Program-made: the position numbers and the translations under genes
NCBI GenBank assembly: GCA_003280985.1
Contig: QCDH01000001.1
Location: 108,760 to 172,759, forward strand
From: Prochlorococcus sp. AG-355-A18
GTDB taxonomy: Bacteria; Cyanobacteriota; Cyanobacteriia; PCC-6307; Cyanobiaceae
Direction of reading: 5' to 3'
Length of the DNA: 64,000 nt
In this document: piece after piece, positions 50,990-61,240 of the stretch
How the letters are laid out: each line of letters begins with the position of its first letter
How positions within the stretch are numbered: the first letter of the stretch is position 1
Notes under the pieces: generated by a model
What the model was told of the DNA's origin: nothing
Database searches by the model: none
What the model saw: the letters and a program-made list of their open reading frames with translations, nothing else

Positions 50990-52393
50990 ATGGCATTAGT
51001 TATTCTCCCAGGTTTAAACAATCTTATTGAAGACATTAGTGAGGAAAAAAAGTTACCTCCTAATATCGTCGAAGCAGCCTTGCGCGAAGCTTTGTTAAAG
51101 GGGTACGAAAAATATAGAAGAACTTTTTACATTGGAGTAAACGAAGATCCATTTGATGAAGAATACTTTAATAATTTTGATGTCGGACTAGATCTAGATG
51201 AAGAAGGTTATAGGATCTTGTCAAGTAAAATAATTGTAGATGAAGTTGAAAGCGAAGATCATCAAATATCTTTAGTAGAAGTTAAACAAGTAGCTGATGA
51301 TGCTCAAATAGGTGACACAGTTGTTCTAGACGTTACTCCAGAAAAAGAGGATTTTGGACGAATGGCTGCTTCAACAACAAAGCAAGTTTTAGCCCAAAAA
51401 TTAAGAGATCAACAAAGAAAAATGATCCAAGAAGAATTTGCAGATTTGGAAGATCCTGTTTTAACTGCAAGAGTTATAAGATTTGAAAGACAATCAGTAA
51501 TAATGGGAGTTAGTTCGGGTATTGGTAGACCTGAAGTAGAGGCTGAACTTCCTAAAAGAGATCAATTACCGAATGACAACTATAGAGCTAATGCAACTTT
51601 CAAAGTATTCTTGAAAGAAGTTAGTGAAATAGCCAGAAAAGGGCCACAACTTTTTGTAAGCAGAGCAAATGCTGGATTAGTCGTTTATCTATTTGAAAAT
51701 GAAGTACCGGAAATTCAAGAAGGTACAGTAAAAATTGTTGCTGTTTCAAGAGAAGCAAATCCTCCTTCAAGAAGTGTTGGGCCCAGAACAAAAGTAGCTG
51801 TTGATAGCGTCGAACAAGAAGTTGACCCTGTAGGTGCTTGTATTGGAGCGAGAGGGGCAAGAATTCAACAAGTAGTGAATGAATTAAGAGGAGAAAAAAT
51901 TGACGTTATTAAATGGTCATCTGACCCAATACAATATATCTTAAATTCTTTAAGTCCTGCGAAAGTCGATCTAGTGAGACTTGTTGACCCAGAAGGGCAG
52001 CACGCGCATGTACTAGTTCCTCCAGATCAATTAAGTCTCGCTATAGGAAGAGAAGGACAAAATGTAAGACTTGCAGCAAGATTAACTGGTTGGAAGATTG
52101 ATGTTAAAAACTCACATGAATACGATCAAGAAGCAGAAGATGCTGCAGTCTCTGAATTAATCATTCAAAGGGAGGATGAAGAGAATCTCCAGCAAGAAGC
52201 TGAGCTTAGATTAGAAGCAGAGCAAGCTGAGCGTGCTGCTGAAGATGCAAGATTAAGAGAGCTTTATCCCCTTCCTGAAGATGATGACGAATATGGACAA
52301 GAATTATATGAAGAAGAGAACTTCACAGATAGTGATCAATTAGAGACTGTTCAAGATGGTGAAATATCCGCGAAAGAGGAGAGAAAACGGTGA
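50990..52393 (+). CDS. nusA: Transcription termination/antitermination factor NusA
   Basis: The 467-residue protein contains the N-terminal RNA polymerase-binding domain ([20 protein letters not shown]), an S1 domain near residues 150-220 and two KH domains ([20 protein letters not shown] and [19 protein letters not shown]). The C-terminal ~100 residues are a highly acidic Glu/Ala-rich tail in place of the E. coli acidic repeats. Its stop overlaps the ylxR start (GTGA). Confidence 0.95.
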   Translation: MALVILPGLNNLIEDISEEKKLPPNIVEAALREALLKGYEKYRRTFYIGVNEDPFDEEYFNNFDVGLDLDEEGYRILSSKIIVDEVESEDHQISLVEVKQVADDAQIGDTVVLDVTPEKEDFGRMAASTTKQVLAQKLRDQQRKMIQEEFADLEDPVLTARVIRFERQSVIMGVSSGIGRPEVEAELPKRDQLPNDNYRANATFKVFLKEVSEIARKGPQLFVSRANAGLVVYLFENEVPEIQEGTVKIVAVSREANPPSRSVGPRTKVAVDSVEQEVDPVGACIGARGARIQQVVNELRGEKIDVIKWSSDPIQYILNSLSPAKVDLVRLVDPEGQHAHVLVPPDQLSLAIGREGQNVRLAARLTGWKIDVKNSHEYDQEAEDAAVSELIIQREDEENLQQEAELRLEAEQAERAAEDARLRELYPLPEDDDEYGQELYEEENFTDSDQLETVQDGEISAKEERKR

Positions 52394-52671
52394 TACGACA
52401 AAACCCTGTTTTGCGTACATGCATTTCATGTAGAAAAACATATGACAGGAAACATCTTATAAAGATTACTAAAGATCATAAGCGAGGAATTATGTTTCAA
52501 AATGGTATGGGGCGATCAGCCTACATTTGCAAGTCAAAAAAATGTTTCTCAGATTCCAAGATCAAAAAAAAGCTTCAAAAAGCTTTAAAAACATTTCTAG
52601 AACCTGAATTTATTGATATTTTTGAAAAAGAAATTACAAGCTACAATGACTATCCCAATAAGGGCATATAA
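52390..52671 (+). CDS. ylxR: YlxR/DUF448 (RnpM-like) RNA-binding protein
   Basis: The 93-residue protein begins [20 protein letters not shown] and has GRSAYICKSKKCF, the YlxR fold with a basic RNA-binding surface. YlxR is encoded between nusA and infB in many bacteria; in Bacillus it has been reported to regulate RNase P. The start is GTG at 52390, overlapping the nusA stop by four bases. The C-terminal part is Lys-rich. Confidence 0.92.
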   Translation: MIRQNPVLRTCISCRKTYDRKHLIKITKDHKRGIMFQNGMGRSAYICKSKKCFSDSKIKKKLQKALKTFLEPEFIDIFEKEITSYNDYPNKGI

Positions 52672-52719
52672 TTAAATTAAATCCTCTTTAATTTTCAAAA
52701 AGAGTACAAATCAGATTAA

Positions 52720-55700
52720 ATGACTATCAGCGATAAAATCAGAATTTATGAACTTTCCAGAGACTTGAATCTGGACAATAAAGATATATTGGATGCCGCT
52801 CAAAAACTTTCAATTTCAGTAAAAAGCCATAGCAGTTCAATTAGCACAGAGGAAGCAAAAAAAATAAAAAATCTTATTAATAAAAAAAATTCAGATAACA
52901 AAATTCTTTCAGTAAATAAACCTTTAAATAGAAAAGATAATTACAAACAAAACAAAGAACATGAATCATCGACTATCCCCTCTATACAAGGGAAACTTCC
53001 TAAAGATAATTCAAACAAAAAGCCATTATTGATGAAACCTCTTAATAAACCAGAGAGTCAAAAAATAATTTCAAATAAACCTATAAATCTCAATAAACCC
53101 ACAATAACCAACAGTTCACAATCTCAAGCAAATCTTACAAAACAAAATAAAAATTTTAAAACTTCACAAAATCTCAAACATGATAAAAAAACTTACCGAA
53201 ATAACACAACCCCACCGATTAAAAGTCCATCGAAACCTCCAATTCAACTAATTGCTAAGCCTAAAAATATTAATAATAATGTTGAAGCTAATGCATCTTC
53301 CCAGAACACCCCTAGTGAAGGGGGAAAAAGACAAATATCAAACAACCCTTACCAAAATTCGAACAAATCTAAAACAAAAAATATTAATAACAAAATCCCC
53401 CCCCCTGAGCTCGTAGGAGCTCCAATAAGAAGAGACGGAACCAATCAGAAAAATAATAAACAAAACATTTCTTATAAACAAACTCTCCCCAATAGACCTG
53501 GCGTACCCAATAGGCCTGGATTAAGAAACAAGCCATCAGATCAAGGCAGGGCCGGATCTTTCAATAGACAATCAAATACAAATAGGCCTGGTGCTCCCAC
53601 CAGAACTGGCATTCCCAATAGGCCTGGATTAAGAAACAAGCCATCAGATCAACGCAGGGCCGGATCTTTCAATAGACAATCAAATACAAATAGGCCTGGT
53701 GCTCCCAACAGACCTAACATGCCCAATAGGCCTGGGTCTAAATTCAATGGTCCAAAGCCATCTGGAATTAGAAAGCCAGTATCACCTAATGAACTCTTAC
53801 AACTTCAAAAAACTAACAAATCTGATAGTGACAAACAAGTTATAAAGAATAACGAAAAACAAAATATTGAGACTACGAAACAGAAGGCAAAAGAACCAAA
53901 TACTCGTCCACATGCTGCCCCTAATTCAAAAAAACCACCCTACAGAACATTTTCAAATAATTCTAAAAAACCTGGAAAGACAGACTGGGACGATAGCGCA
54001 AAACTTGAAGCATTAAGAAGCAAAAATACTCAAAAACAAAGACAGAAAGTTCATATTATTGGTGAGAATGACGATTCATTAACATCTGAAACTAGTGGAT
54101 ATTCAGGCGGAAAAATTTCAATCTTATCAGCTAGTTTGGCGCGTCCAAAGAAAGAAAAGTCTGATGAATCCAAATCTCAAAAAACTACAAAACAATTTAA
54201 AAAGAAGAAAAAAGAGACTACTAGGCAAAGGCAGAAAAGAAGAGCTATGGAGTTAAAGGCTGCCAAAGAAGCCAAACAAATAAGACCTGAAATGATAATC
54301 GTGCCAGAAGATAATTTAACAGTCCAAGAATTAGCCGATAAATTAAGTCTTGAGAGTTCTGAAATAATCAAATCTCTTTTTTTTAAAGGAATAACTGCAA
54401 CTGTTACTCAATCACTTGACTTGGCAACTATTGAAAAAGTAGCAGAAGAATTTGGGGTACCTGTTTTGCAAGATGATATCCAAGAAGCTGCTGAGAAAAC
54501 AGTTGATATGATTGAATCTGAAGATATTGATAATCTAATACGAAGACCACCTGTTATTACAGTGATGGGTCATGTAGATCATGGTAAAACTAGCCTTTTA
54601 GACTCTATCAGAGAATCAAGAGTAGCTTCGGGGGAAGCAGGGGGCATCACTCAACACATAGGAGCTTATCAAGTTGAATTTGAATATGAATCTCAAAAGA
54701 AAAAATTAACATTTTTGGATACTCCTGGTCATGAAGCCTTCACTGCAATGAGAGCAAGGGGTACAAAGGTTACTGATGTAGCTGTTCTTGTGGTTGCTGC
54801 AGATGATGGTTGCAGACCTCAAACACTAGAAGCTATAAGTCATGCTAGAGCTGCAAAAGTACCAATTGTTGTTGCAATCAATAAAATTGATAAAGAAGGA
54901 GCATCTCCAGACCGAGTAAAGCAAGAACTATCAGAAAAAGATTTAATTGCTGAAGATTGGGGAGGAGATACAGTGATGGTTCCAGTAAGTGCTATCAAAA
55001 AACAAAACATTGATAAATTGCTCGAAATGATTTTATTAGTTTCAGACGTAGAAGATCTACAAGCTAACCCTGATAGATTTGCAAAAGGTACTGTTATTGA
55101 AGCCCACCTAGACAAAGCCAAAGGTCCCGTGGCTACTTTATTAGTACAAAATGGAACCTTGAAATCTGGGGATGTTTTAGCTGCGGGTTCAGTCCTTGGA
55201 AAAATTAGGGCAATGGTTGATGAACATGGCAATAGAATCAAAGAAGCAGGACCATCATTCCCAGTAGAAGCGCTAGGATTCAGTGAAGTACCCACTGCAG
55301 GTGATGAATTCGAAGTCTACCCTGATGAGAAAACTGCTCGAGCCATTGTAGGAGATAGGGCAACAGATGCTAGAGCCATAAAACTAGCTCAGCAAATGGC
55401 CTCTAGAAGAGTTAGCTTATCATCCTTATCAACTCAAGCAAATGATGGTGAACTCAAGGAGTTAAACTTAATTCTCAAAGCTGATGTTCAAGGTAGTGTT
55501 GAAGCGATATTAGGATCACTAGAACAATTACCAAAAAATGAAGTTCAAGTCAGAGTTTTACTTTCTGCTCCTGGAGAAATAACTGAGACTGATATAGATC
55601 TCGCTGCTGCATCTGGGTCAGTAATCATTGGATTTAACACCTCATTGGCTTCTGGCGCGAAGAGAGCAGCTGATGCTAATGAAGTTGATATAAGAGAATA

Positions 55701-56070
55701 TGAAGTAATCTATAAACTCTTAGAAGATATTCAGTTAGCCATGGAAGGGCTACTTGAACCCGATCTTGTCGAAGAATCATTAGGGCAAGCTCAAGTTAGA
55801 GCAACTTTCGCAGTCGGTAAAGGAGCTATTGCGGGCTGTTATATACAAACTGGTAAATTACAGAGGAATTGTTCGCTGAGAGTTGTTAGATCAGAGAAAG
55901 TAATATTTGAGGGTAATTTAGACTCTTTAAAGAGAGCTAAAGATGATGTAAAAGAAGTAAATACAGGATTTGAATGTGGAGTTGGTTGCGATAAATTCTC
56001 TTCATGGATTGAAGGAGATGTTATCGAAGCATTCAAATTTGTCACCAAAAAGAGGACCTTATCACAATAA
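52720..56070 (+). CDS. infB: Translation initiation factor IF-2
   Basis: The 1116-residue GTPase brings initiator tRNA to the ribosome. Residues 1-60 form an IF2-N domain, residues ~60-450 are a basic, Asn/Pro/Lys-rich low-complexity segment, and a second IF2-N-like domain lies near 520-600. The G domain starts with GHVDHGKT at 617-624, followed by DTPGHEAF and NKIDKEG, and then domains II-IV including the initiator tRNA-binding C2. The low-complexity part contains a near-perfect 36-residue tandem repeat, listed separately. Last gene of the rimP-nusA unit. Confidence 0.97.
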   Translation: MTISDKIRIYELSRDLNLDNKDILDAAQKLSISVKSHSSSISTEEAKKIKNLINKKNSDNKILSVNKPLNRKDNYKQNKEHESSTIPSIQGKLPKDNSNKKPLLMKPLNKPESQKIISNKPINLNKPTITNSSQSQANLTKQNKNFKTSQNLKHDKKTYRNNTTPPIKSPSKPPIQLIAKPKNINNNVEANASSQNTPSEGGKRQISNNPYQNSNKSKTKNINNKIPPPELVGAPIRRDGTNQKNNKQNISYKQTLPNRPGVPNRPGLRNKPSDQGRAGSFNRQSNTNRPGAPTRTGIPNRPGLRNKPSDQRRAGSFNRQSNTNRPGAPNRPNMPNRPGSKFNGPKPSGIRKPVSPNELLQLQKTNKSDSDKQVIKNNEKQNIETTKQKAKEPNTRPHAAPNSKKPPYRTFSNNSKKPGKTDWDDSAKLEALRSKNTQKQRQKVHIIGENDDSLTSETSGYSGGKISILSASLARPKKEKSDESKSQKTTKQFKKKKKETTRQRQKRRAMELKAAKEAKQIRPEMIIVPEDNLTVQELADKLSLESSEIIKSLFFKGITATVTQSLDLATIEKVAEEFGVPVLQDDIQEAAEKTVDMIESEDIDNLIRRPPVITVMGHVDHGKTSLLDSIRESRVASGEAGGITQHIGAYQVEFEYESQKKKLTFLDTPGHEAFTAMRARGTKVTDVAVLVVAADDGCRPQTLEAISHARAAKVPIVVAINKIDKEGASPDRVKQELSEKDLIAEDWGGDTVMVPVSAIKKQNIDKLLEMILLVSDVEDLQANPDRFAKGTVIEAHLDKAKGPVATLLVQNGTLKSGDVLAAGSVLGKIRAMVDEHGNRIKEAGPSFPVEALGFSEVPTAGDEFEVYPDEKTARAIVGDRATDARAIKLAQQMASRRVSLSSLSTQANDGELKELNLILKADVQGSVEAILGSLEQLPKNEVQVRVLLSAPGEITETDIDLAAASGSVIIGFNTSLASGAKRAADANEVDIREYEVIYKLLEDIQLAMEGLLEPDLVEESLGQAQVRATFAVGKGAIAGCYIQTGKLQRNCSLRVVRSEKVIFEGNLDSLKRAKDDVKEVNTGFECGVGCDKFSSWIEGDVIEAFKFVTKKRTLSQ
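53509..53724 (+). repeat. 108-bp tandem duplication inside infB
   Basis: Two 108-bp copies lie head to tail (53509-53616 and 53617-53724). Each encodes 36 residues beginning [12 protein letters not shown] and rich in Arg, Pro, Gly and Asn. They differ at a handful of bases (for example Gly/Arg in DQGRAG versus DQRRAG, and TRTGIP versus NRPNMP). A partial third unit begins at 53725 (NRPGSKF), and shorter NRPG units precede it. The reading frame is kept. Confidence 0.9.
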
Positions 56071-56086
56071 TTAAATATCCTGCTTA

Positions 56087-56323
56087 TTAATCTTTTTTTC
56101 TGTCAAAGATTAATAAAGTAGGAAATATTACACAAGCACCCAACTGTATGAGAAGGTTATTTTGCTGTAATTCAGTTCCGCTTACAATTCTAGACAACAT
56201 TATTATCAGCCCCAAAAATGCAGAACCGCTAAATGCTATCCACAATATTCTTCTTAATCCATTGAAAGGAGCTTGGGATTCCTTTAATAATTTCTTTTTC
56301 AATTCTGGATCTATTTTTGACAT
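56087..56323 (-). CDS. DUF3493 family membrane protein
   Basis: The 78-residue protein has a charged N-terminus with SQAPFNGLRRILWIAFSGSA and two membrane helices (about residues 27-47 and 58-72), ending FDRKKD. This matches DUF3493, a small cyanobacterial/plastid family with no defined role. I chose ATG at 56323 over a TTG four codons upstream. It converges on infB. Confidence 0.82.
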   Translation of the reverse strand: MSKIDPELKKKLLKESQAPFNGLRRILWIAFSGSAFLGLIIMLSRIVSGTELQQNNLLIQLGACVIFPTLLIFDRKKD

Positions 56324-56376
56324 AAATTCTTTCAATAATAAAATTAAGTCTATATGAAAAATTCAATATTTAATTT

Positions 56377-56448
56377 GCCGGTATAGCTCAGCGGTAGAGC
56401 AACTGTCTCGTAAACAGTAGGTCATTGGTTCAATTCCAATTATCGGCA
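56377..56448 (+). tRNA. tRNA-Thr (anticodon CGU)
   Basis: The 72-base cloverleaf folds fully. The acceptor stem is GCCGGTA with TATCGGC (one G-T pair); the D arm is GCTCAGCGGTAGAGC; the anticodon stem is ACTGT/ACAGT around loop CTCGTAA, giving anticodon CGT, which reads ACG; the T arm is ATTGG-TTCAATT-CCAAT. The discriminator is A and CCA is not encoded. It lies 18 bases before the glycosyltransferase start codon. Confidence 0.95.
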
Positions 56449-56466
56449 TTTATAAAGCAAATTAAA

Positions 56467-58017
56467 ATGATTAATAAAATTTTAAAATTTAGATATCTCT
56501 TGAAATTATTTGTTTTTATTCCTCTTATTTTTTATTTTGGCAAAAGAAGTTATATTGCGTTTGATGAAGGTTTTTACGCACTACAAGCTAGATGGATATT
56601 AGAAAAAGGTAACTGGACAATTCCACTTTGGTGGGATGAATATGTTTTAGATAGAACAATAGGATTACAGTTTTTAATAGCTAAGTCACAAGACTTATTT
56701 GGAAGAAATATTTTTTTTGCATATCTACCAACAACATTAGCTTCAATATTGATGCTATTTACAACTTATAAATTACATGAAGAATTTTTTAATAAAAAAT
56801 ATGCAATTATATCCCCACTAATCCTTGCTACTACATATCTATGGTTTGACTACTCACACTTAGCCACTCAAGATATTATTTATTCATGTTTAGTAACTCT
56901 TGGAGTATTAGCTTTAGTCAAAATAAAAAGTAAAAATAACAAATTCTATATTCTCCTTTTTGGAATTTGGATTGGTTTAGCTTTTATGATGAAAACTTTT
57001 TTAGTTTTTGTACCGTTATTATCACTCATACCATACATTTTTTTTGAAAAAAATTTTTTATTCATCAAATTCTTTTGGTTAGGACTATTAATTGGATTTA
57101 TTCCTTTTTTATTATGGATGTTTTCAATCAACCCTTATCTAGACAAAAATATTATTTTATACTTAGTTGAAAAGTTTAACTTTTTATCAAGTAGAAATAC
57201 CTTTACAAATCCTTTCTATTATTATTTTTGGAATGTACCAGTAACGTATCTGCCTTGGAGTTTTTTCGCAATTATTGGAACGATATACAATATCTCTCAA
57301 AGCAAAGAAAATAAATATATACTTGCTTTTTTCCCCATTATTTTAATAGCGACCCTTTCCATTTTCTCTACAAAAACGCCCTACTATAGTCTCCAAATCT
57401 CCTCTATTTTTTCATTAAATACTTTTGTAGGAATAAAATATTTGTTCAATTCTCATAAATATTTTAGATTTTTTATATTTTTGACTTCAAAAATAATTCC
57501 ATTATTTATATTTGCGCTAACTTTCACGTATTATTTTTTCTTTAAAGATTCAGTTAATTTTAATACAAAAGAAAATACTTTTATAATTCTTGGATTATTA
57601 ATTTTCGGCTTATCTTGGTCATTAATAAAAAATAAAAATTCGTTCAAAGAAATATTAATAACTCTCATAATTGGGCCTTACTTATTCACCACATTTGTTT
57701 TGCAATCAGGTTTATTCACTGATAGATCTAGAGAACTAAGAGAGAAAATGGAATATGTTTCATCCCTTGATTTAGTAAAAAATCAAACGATCATGGTTGA
57801 TAAAAATGGAATCAACAACTCTCGATCGCAATCAAAAATCATAAGGATTTCTTTATCAACTCCTAAATTAGGTGATGGATTAGAAAGTATTAATCAGTTA
57901 AAAAAATCTGAATTAGCGTGGACAACTGACCTTAAAACAACAAAAAATAATGATTTTTATGAAGTGATATACGAACATGATGTTTTAAATCCATGGAAAT
58001 TAATATTAAAAAAGTAA
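56467..58017 (+). CDS. Membrane glycosyltransferase, GT39/GT83-like (ArnT/PMT fold)
   Basis: The 516-residue integral membrane protein has 10-12 hydrophobic segments and the GT-C signature in its first large loop: AFDEGFYALQARWILEKGNW, with catalytic acidic pair Asp33-Glu34. Relatives move sugars from polyprenyl-phosphate carriers to lipids or proteins on the outer face of the membrane. I chose ATG at 56467; the open frame extends upstream into the tRNA, where a start is impossible. The C-terminal ~100 residues form a soluble domain. Acceptor and sugar are unknown; the GT2 gene next door may make the lipid-linked donor. Confidence 0.82.
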   Translation: MINKILKFRYLLKLFVFIPLIFYFGKRSYIAFDEGFYALQARWILEKGNWTIPLWWDEYVLDRTIGLQFLIAKSQDLFGRNIFFAYLPTTLASILMLFTTYKLHEEFFNKKYAIISPLILATTYLWFDYSHLATQDIIYSCLVTLGVLALVKIKSKNNKFYILLFGIWIGLAFMMKTFLVFVPLLSLIPYIFFEKNFLFIKFFWLGLLIGFIPFLLWMFSINPYLDKNIILYLVEKFNFLSSRNTFTNPFYYYFWNVPVTYLPWSFFAIIGTIYNISQSKENKYILAFFPIILIATLSIFSTKTPYYSLQISSIFSLNTFVGIKYLFNSHKYFRFFIFLTSKIIPLFIFALTFTYYFFFKDSVNFNTKENTFIILGLLIFGLSWSLIKNKNSFKEILITLIIGPYLFTTFVLQSGLFTDRSRELREKMEYVSSLDLVKNQTIMVDKNGINNSRSQSKIIRISLSTPKLGDGLESINQLKKSELAWTTDLKTTKNNDFYEVIYEHDVLNPWKLILKK

Positions 58018-58027
58018 AAAATCCATA

Positions 58028-58033
58028 TATAAT
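58028..58033 (+). promoter_or_regulatory. Candidate -10 box for the GT2 gene
   Basis: TATAAT lies 25 bases upstream of the GT2 start at 58059, in the 41-base gap between the two glycosyltransferase genes. No -35 element is recognisable, which is common for promoters in this genus. It could give the GT2 gene its own start in addition to read-through. Confidence 0.3.
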
Positions 58034-58058
58034 AGATAGTCGTCCGTAACCTTTAATA

Positions 58059-59150
58059 ATGAGATCTGTTAATAGTTGGAATTTAACTAATAATAAACTT
58101 CATCAATTATTCAAAGACAATAACGAATTTATTTCTATTAAAGTCCGTGGAAACACTTGGGAGCCAATCACTAGATGGCTAAGATTAGATTCAAGAATTT
58201 TTAGAGAAACCACCAGCAAAGCAAGAATAACTTTATGCGATATCGAATCTCTAGCAGAAATTTATAACTACAGATCAATTAGATGGAAAGCCAAAAAACT
58301 AACTCCTATGCCCACTAGGTTAATTCCGCAATCTATTAAAAATATTTTTCGTAAAATACCAGTTATAAAACAACTCGCATATGAGCTCGAAATAGTTTTT
58401 TATAAATATAGTGAAAATATTTCTGAACATTTAATATCAATAGTAATTCCTGCAAGAAATGAAGCTGGTAATAAGGAACTTTTAATTAATGCTTTAAATA
58501 AATTCAAAAATATACCCAATAAATTAGAAATCATATTTGTTGAAGGTAATAGCAATGATAATACATATGAAATTCTGAAAGAATTAAAAGAAAATTTCTC
58601 AAATTTCTTCAAGATATCTCTTTTAAAGCAAACTTCTAAAGGGAAGAAAAATGCGGTCGTGGAGGGATTTAATATTTCTTTAGGTGAGACACTCGCCATA
58701 ATAGATAGTGATTTTACTGTAGATATTGATGACAGTATTGCAGCAATTATGGAATCAACAAAAAATAAAAATATCCTAATTAATTGCTCCCGCACAACTT
58801 TTCCAATGGAAAAAGATGCTATGAGATGGGCAAATTATATAGGAAATAGACTCTTCGCAATTTTTCTATCAATTCTCATAAATAAGCCCGTATCAGATTC
58901 ACTCTGTGGAACAAAAGTTTTTTCAAGAAAATTCTTTAAACTTATGAAACAAAATGGAAGTTGGGACTCTAAGTCTGACCCATTTGGAGACTTTACAATA
59001 ATATTTGAAGCTGCAATTAATAACATTAAAATACTAAATTATCCTGTTAGATATTATGCTAGAAAATCTGGAGCACCAAATATATCTAGATGGATAGATG
59101 GATTAAAACTTCTCAAAGTATGCTGGATTTATATGATTTCTGATATGTGA
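58059..59150 (+). CDS. Glycosyltransferase family 2 with N-terminal extension
   Basis: The GT2 catalytic domain occupies about residues 123-350: SIVIPARNEAGN at 127-138, IIFVEGNSNDNTYEILKEL and the metal-binding DSD at 216-218. The first ~120 residues are a basic, Arg/Trp-containing extension that I do not recognise, not a standard domain. Near the C-terminus is a hydrophobic stretch ending VCWIYMISDM. The GT2-GT39 pairing is typical for polyprenyl-phosphate-sugar synthase plus acceptor transferase, but the sugar is not deducible. Confidence 0.82.
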   Translation: MRSVNSWNLTNNKLHQLFKDNNEFISIKVRGNTWEPITRWLRLDSRIFRETTSKARITLCDIESLAEIYNYRSIRWKAKKLTPMPTRLIPQSIKNIFRKIPVIKQLAYELEIVFYKYSENISEHLISIVIPARNEAGNKELLINALNKFKNIPNKLEIIFVEGNSNDNTYEILKELKENFSNFFKISLLKQTSKGKKNAVVEGFNISLGETLAIIDSDFTVDIDDSIAAIMESTKNKNILINCSRTTFPMEKDAMRWANYIGNRLFAIFLSILINKPVSDSLCGTKVFSRKFFKLMKQNGSWDSKSDPFGDFTIIFEAAINNIKILNYPVRYYARKSGAPNISRWIDGLKLLKVCWIYMISDM

Positions 59151-59255
59151 ATAAAATAAAATTGTCCCGAGTATTTTCTTTGAATTTTTAATTTCTCCAA
59201 ATTAGTAATAAAGTAGTTAGATTCTTATAGAAATAATCTCATTAAATTTCATGAC

Positions 59256-60878
59256 ATGAATTTTGATTTGAAGTTAGAAAAATTAAATAAGAAAAATTAC
59301 CAAAGAAAGCACTATGGAAAAATACTAATTGTAAGATTGCCATGTAACCCAATATTTCCAATAGGACCTATTTATTTAGCAGACCATATTCATAAATGTT
59401 TTCCAGATTTAGAGCAGAAATTCATTGATCTAGCAATAATTCCATCTAAAAAAGTTTCCAAATATTTAGCTAGAAAAATTGATCAATTTAGACCACATCT
59501 AATCATTTTTTCATGGAGAGATATACAAATTTATGCACCTGTTGATGGTAGGAGTGGAAATCCCTTACAAAATTCTTTTGAAGTTTTCTACTCAAAAAAT
59601 ATCCTTAAAAAAATTAGAGGTTCATGGGGAGGATTAAAATTAATTGCATCTCATTATGGAGAAATATATAGAAATACTTCTTTAGTAAAGATGGGACTAA
59701 AAAGAGCAGAAAAATACAATAAAAATGTAAAAGTAATTTTAGGAGGTGGGGCTGTTAGTGTCTTTTATGAACAATTGGGAAATTTACTCCCAAAAGGAAC
59801 TGTTATTTCAGTGGGAGAGGGAGAAAATCTCATAGAAAAAATCATTAAAGGAGATTCAATAGAAGAAGAAAGATGTTACATTGCTGGACAAAAACCTCGA
59901 AACAAATTAATACATGAACAACCTGCAGGGACTGTTAAAACTGCCTGCAACTATAAATATATTAAATCAATATGGCCTGAATTCGATTGGTATATAGAGG
60001 GTGGCGATTTTTACGTAGGGGTTCAAACAAAAAGAGGTTGTCCACATAATTGTTGTTTTTGTGTTTACACAGTTGTTGAGGGGAAGCAGGTTCGGGTTAA
60101 TCCTGTTAAGGAAGTAATCAAAGAAATGAAACAATTATATGATTTTGGAGTTAGGGGATTTTGGTTCACCGATGCACAATTTATTCCAGCCAAAAAACAT
60201 ATTGAAGATGCAAAAATACTTTTGCAAGCAATTAAGGACCAAGGCTGGGACGACATTAATTGGGCTGCATACATCAGAGCAGATAATATTGATGCCGAGC
60301 TAGCACAGCTTATGGTTGATACAGGTATGAGTTATTTTGAAATAGGTATCACGTCGGGATCTCAAGAACTTGTTAGAAAAATGAGATTAGCATATGACCT
60401 TAAAACTGTATTAAATAATTGCAGAATGCTAGTTAAATCAGGTTTTAAGAATCATGTTTCAGTTAATTATTCATTTAATGTTTTTGATGAAACGCCCAGC
60501 ACCATAAGACAAACAATTGCTTACCATAGAGAATTAGAGAATATTTTTGGTAAAGGCTTAGTTGATCCAGCTATATTCTTTATAGGTTTGCAACCTCACA
60601 CTCTTCTTGAAAAGTACGCCTTGGAAAATAAAATTTTGAAACCAAATTATAATCCAATGAGCATGATGCCATGGACAGCTAGAAAACTTCTTTGGAATCC
60701 AGGCTCCCTAGGGAAAAAACTTGGTCAGGTTTGCCTAGAAGCTTTTGATAATTCAGATGACGAATTTGGCAAAACAGTTATCAACATCCTTGAGAGAGAA
60801 TATGGGAAGTGCTCCTTAACAGAATCACTAAAAGTCCGTCCTTTATCAGAAAGGAAATTAGCTCATTCTAAAAAATAA
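59256..60878 (+). CDS. Radical SAM protein with B12-binding-like N-terminal domain
   Basis: The 540-residue protein has an N-terminal Rossmann-type region (GKILIVRLPCNPIFPIGPIY, residues 21-200, with ILGGGAVSVF) as in B12-binding radical SAM enzymes, but the DxHxxG cobalamin motif is not obvious. The radical SAM core has Cys262, Cys266 and Cys269 (KRGCPHNCCFCVYT), followed by GFWFTDAQFIP and ITSGSQELVRKM. The C-terminal ~130 residues are unassigned. Substrate is unknown; candidates include lipid, cofactor or pigment modification. Start is ATG 59256. It follows the glycosyltransferase pair with a 105-base gap. Confidence 0.85.
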   Translation: MNFDLKLEKLNKKNYQRKHYGKILIVRLPCNPIFPIGPIYLADHIHKCFPDLEQKFIDLAIIPSKKVSKYLARKIDQFRPHLIIFSWRDIQIYAPVDGRSGNPLQNSFEVFYSKNILKKIRGSWGGLKLIASHYGEIYRNTSLVKMGLKRAEKYNKNVKVILGGGAVSVFYEQLGNLLPKGTVISVGEGENLIEKIIKGDSIEEERCYIAGQKPRNKLIHEQPAGTVKTACNYKYIKSIWPEFDWYIEGGDFYVGVQTKRGCPHNCCFCVYTVVEGKQVRVNPVKEVIKEMKQLYDFGVRGFWFTDAQFIPAKKHIEDAKILLQAIKDQGWDDINWAAYIRADNIDAELAQLMVDTGMSYFEIGITSGSQELVRKMRLAYDLKTVLNNCRMLVKSGFKNHVSVNYSFNVFDETPSTIRQTIAYHRELENIFGKGLVDPAIFFIGLQPHTLLEKYALENKILKPNYNPMSMMPWTARKLLWNPGSLGKKLGQVCLEAFDNSDDEFGKTVINILEREYGKCSLTESLKVRPLSERKLAHSKK

Positions 60879-60890
60879 ATTCAGCCGTTA

Positions 60891-61208
60891 TTAATCCTCT
60901 TTCTCAATTGAACTAGAAATTCCTTTAGATTTTAATGATTCTGAGTAGAATTCTGCTGGCTCTAAATCACAAACAATTACCAAACCCACACCTGTATTGT
61001 GTGCTTCAAGCATTATGGCTATAGCATCTTGTTCACTTAATTGCGGGACAACTTCTCTCAGTGAAATAGTGACATACTCCATAGAATTAACTGGGTCATT
61101 ATGCAGTAAAACCTTATATTTTGGAGATTTATTTTTTAATTCAGCAGGGTTTTTTTCAATCACTGCTGAACTATTATTTACACTTTGTTCTAACTTTTTA
61201 GATAGCAT
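60891..61208 (-). CDS. clpS: ATP-dependent Clp protease adaptor ClpS
   Basis: The 105-residue protein has an extended polar N-terminus (~30 residues) and the ClpS core YKVLLHNDPVNSMEYV, AIMLEAHNTGVGLVIVCDLE. ClpS binds N-degron residues and passes substrates to ClpC/ClpA. The conserved Asn-Asp of the binding site (HNDPVN) and the following His are present. It lies 12 bases from the convergent radical SAM gene and follows dapL on the minus strand after 32 bases. Confidence 0.93.
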   Translation of the reverse strand: MLSKKLEQSVNNSSAVIEKNPAELKNKSPKYKVLLHNDPVNSMEYVTISLREVVPQLSEQDAIAIMLEAHNTGVGLVIVCDLEPAEFYSESLKSKGISSSIEKED

Positions 61209-61240
61209 TAAATTTATTAGAGTTGAAATTTTACTAGTAA

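Noticed and set aside
54840..55295. 151-codon minus-strand frame opposite the IF-2 G domain
   Set aside because: The sense strand encodes conserved IF-2; the antisense peptide is a Ser/Thr/Ala-rich mirror without start signals.
56425..56466. Upstream extension of the GT39-like gene into tRNA-Thr
   Set aside because: The longer frame would start inside the T arm of the tRNA; the ATG at 56467 gives a normal membrane-protein N-terminus.
56377..60878. Integrated genomic island at tRNA-Thr
   Set aside because: I looked for a second copy of the tRNA 3' end downstream and for integrase or phage genes and saw none; base composition looks the same as the flanks.
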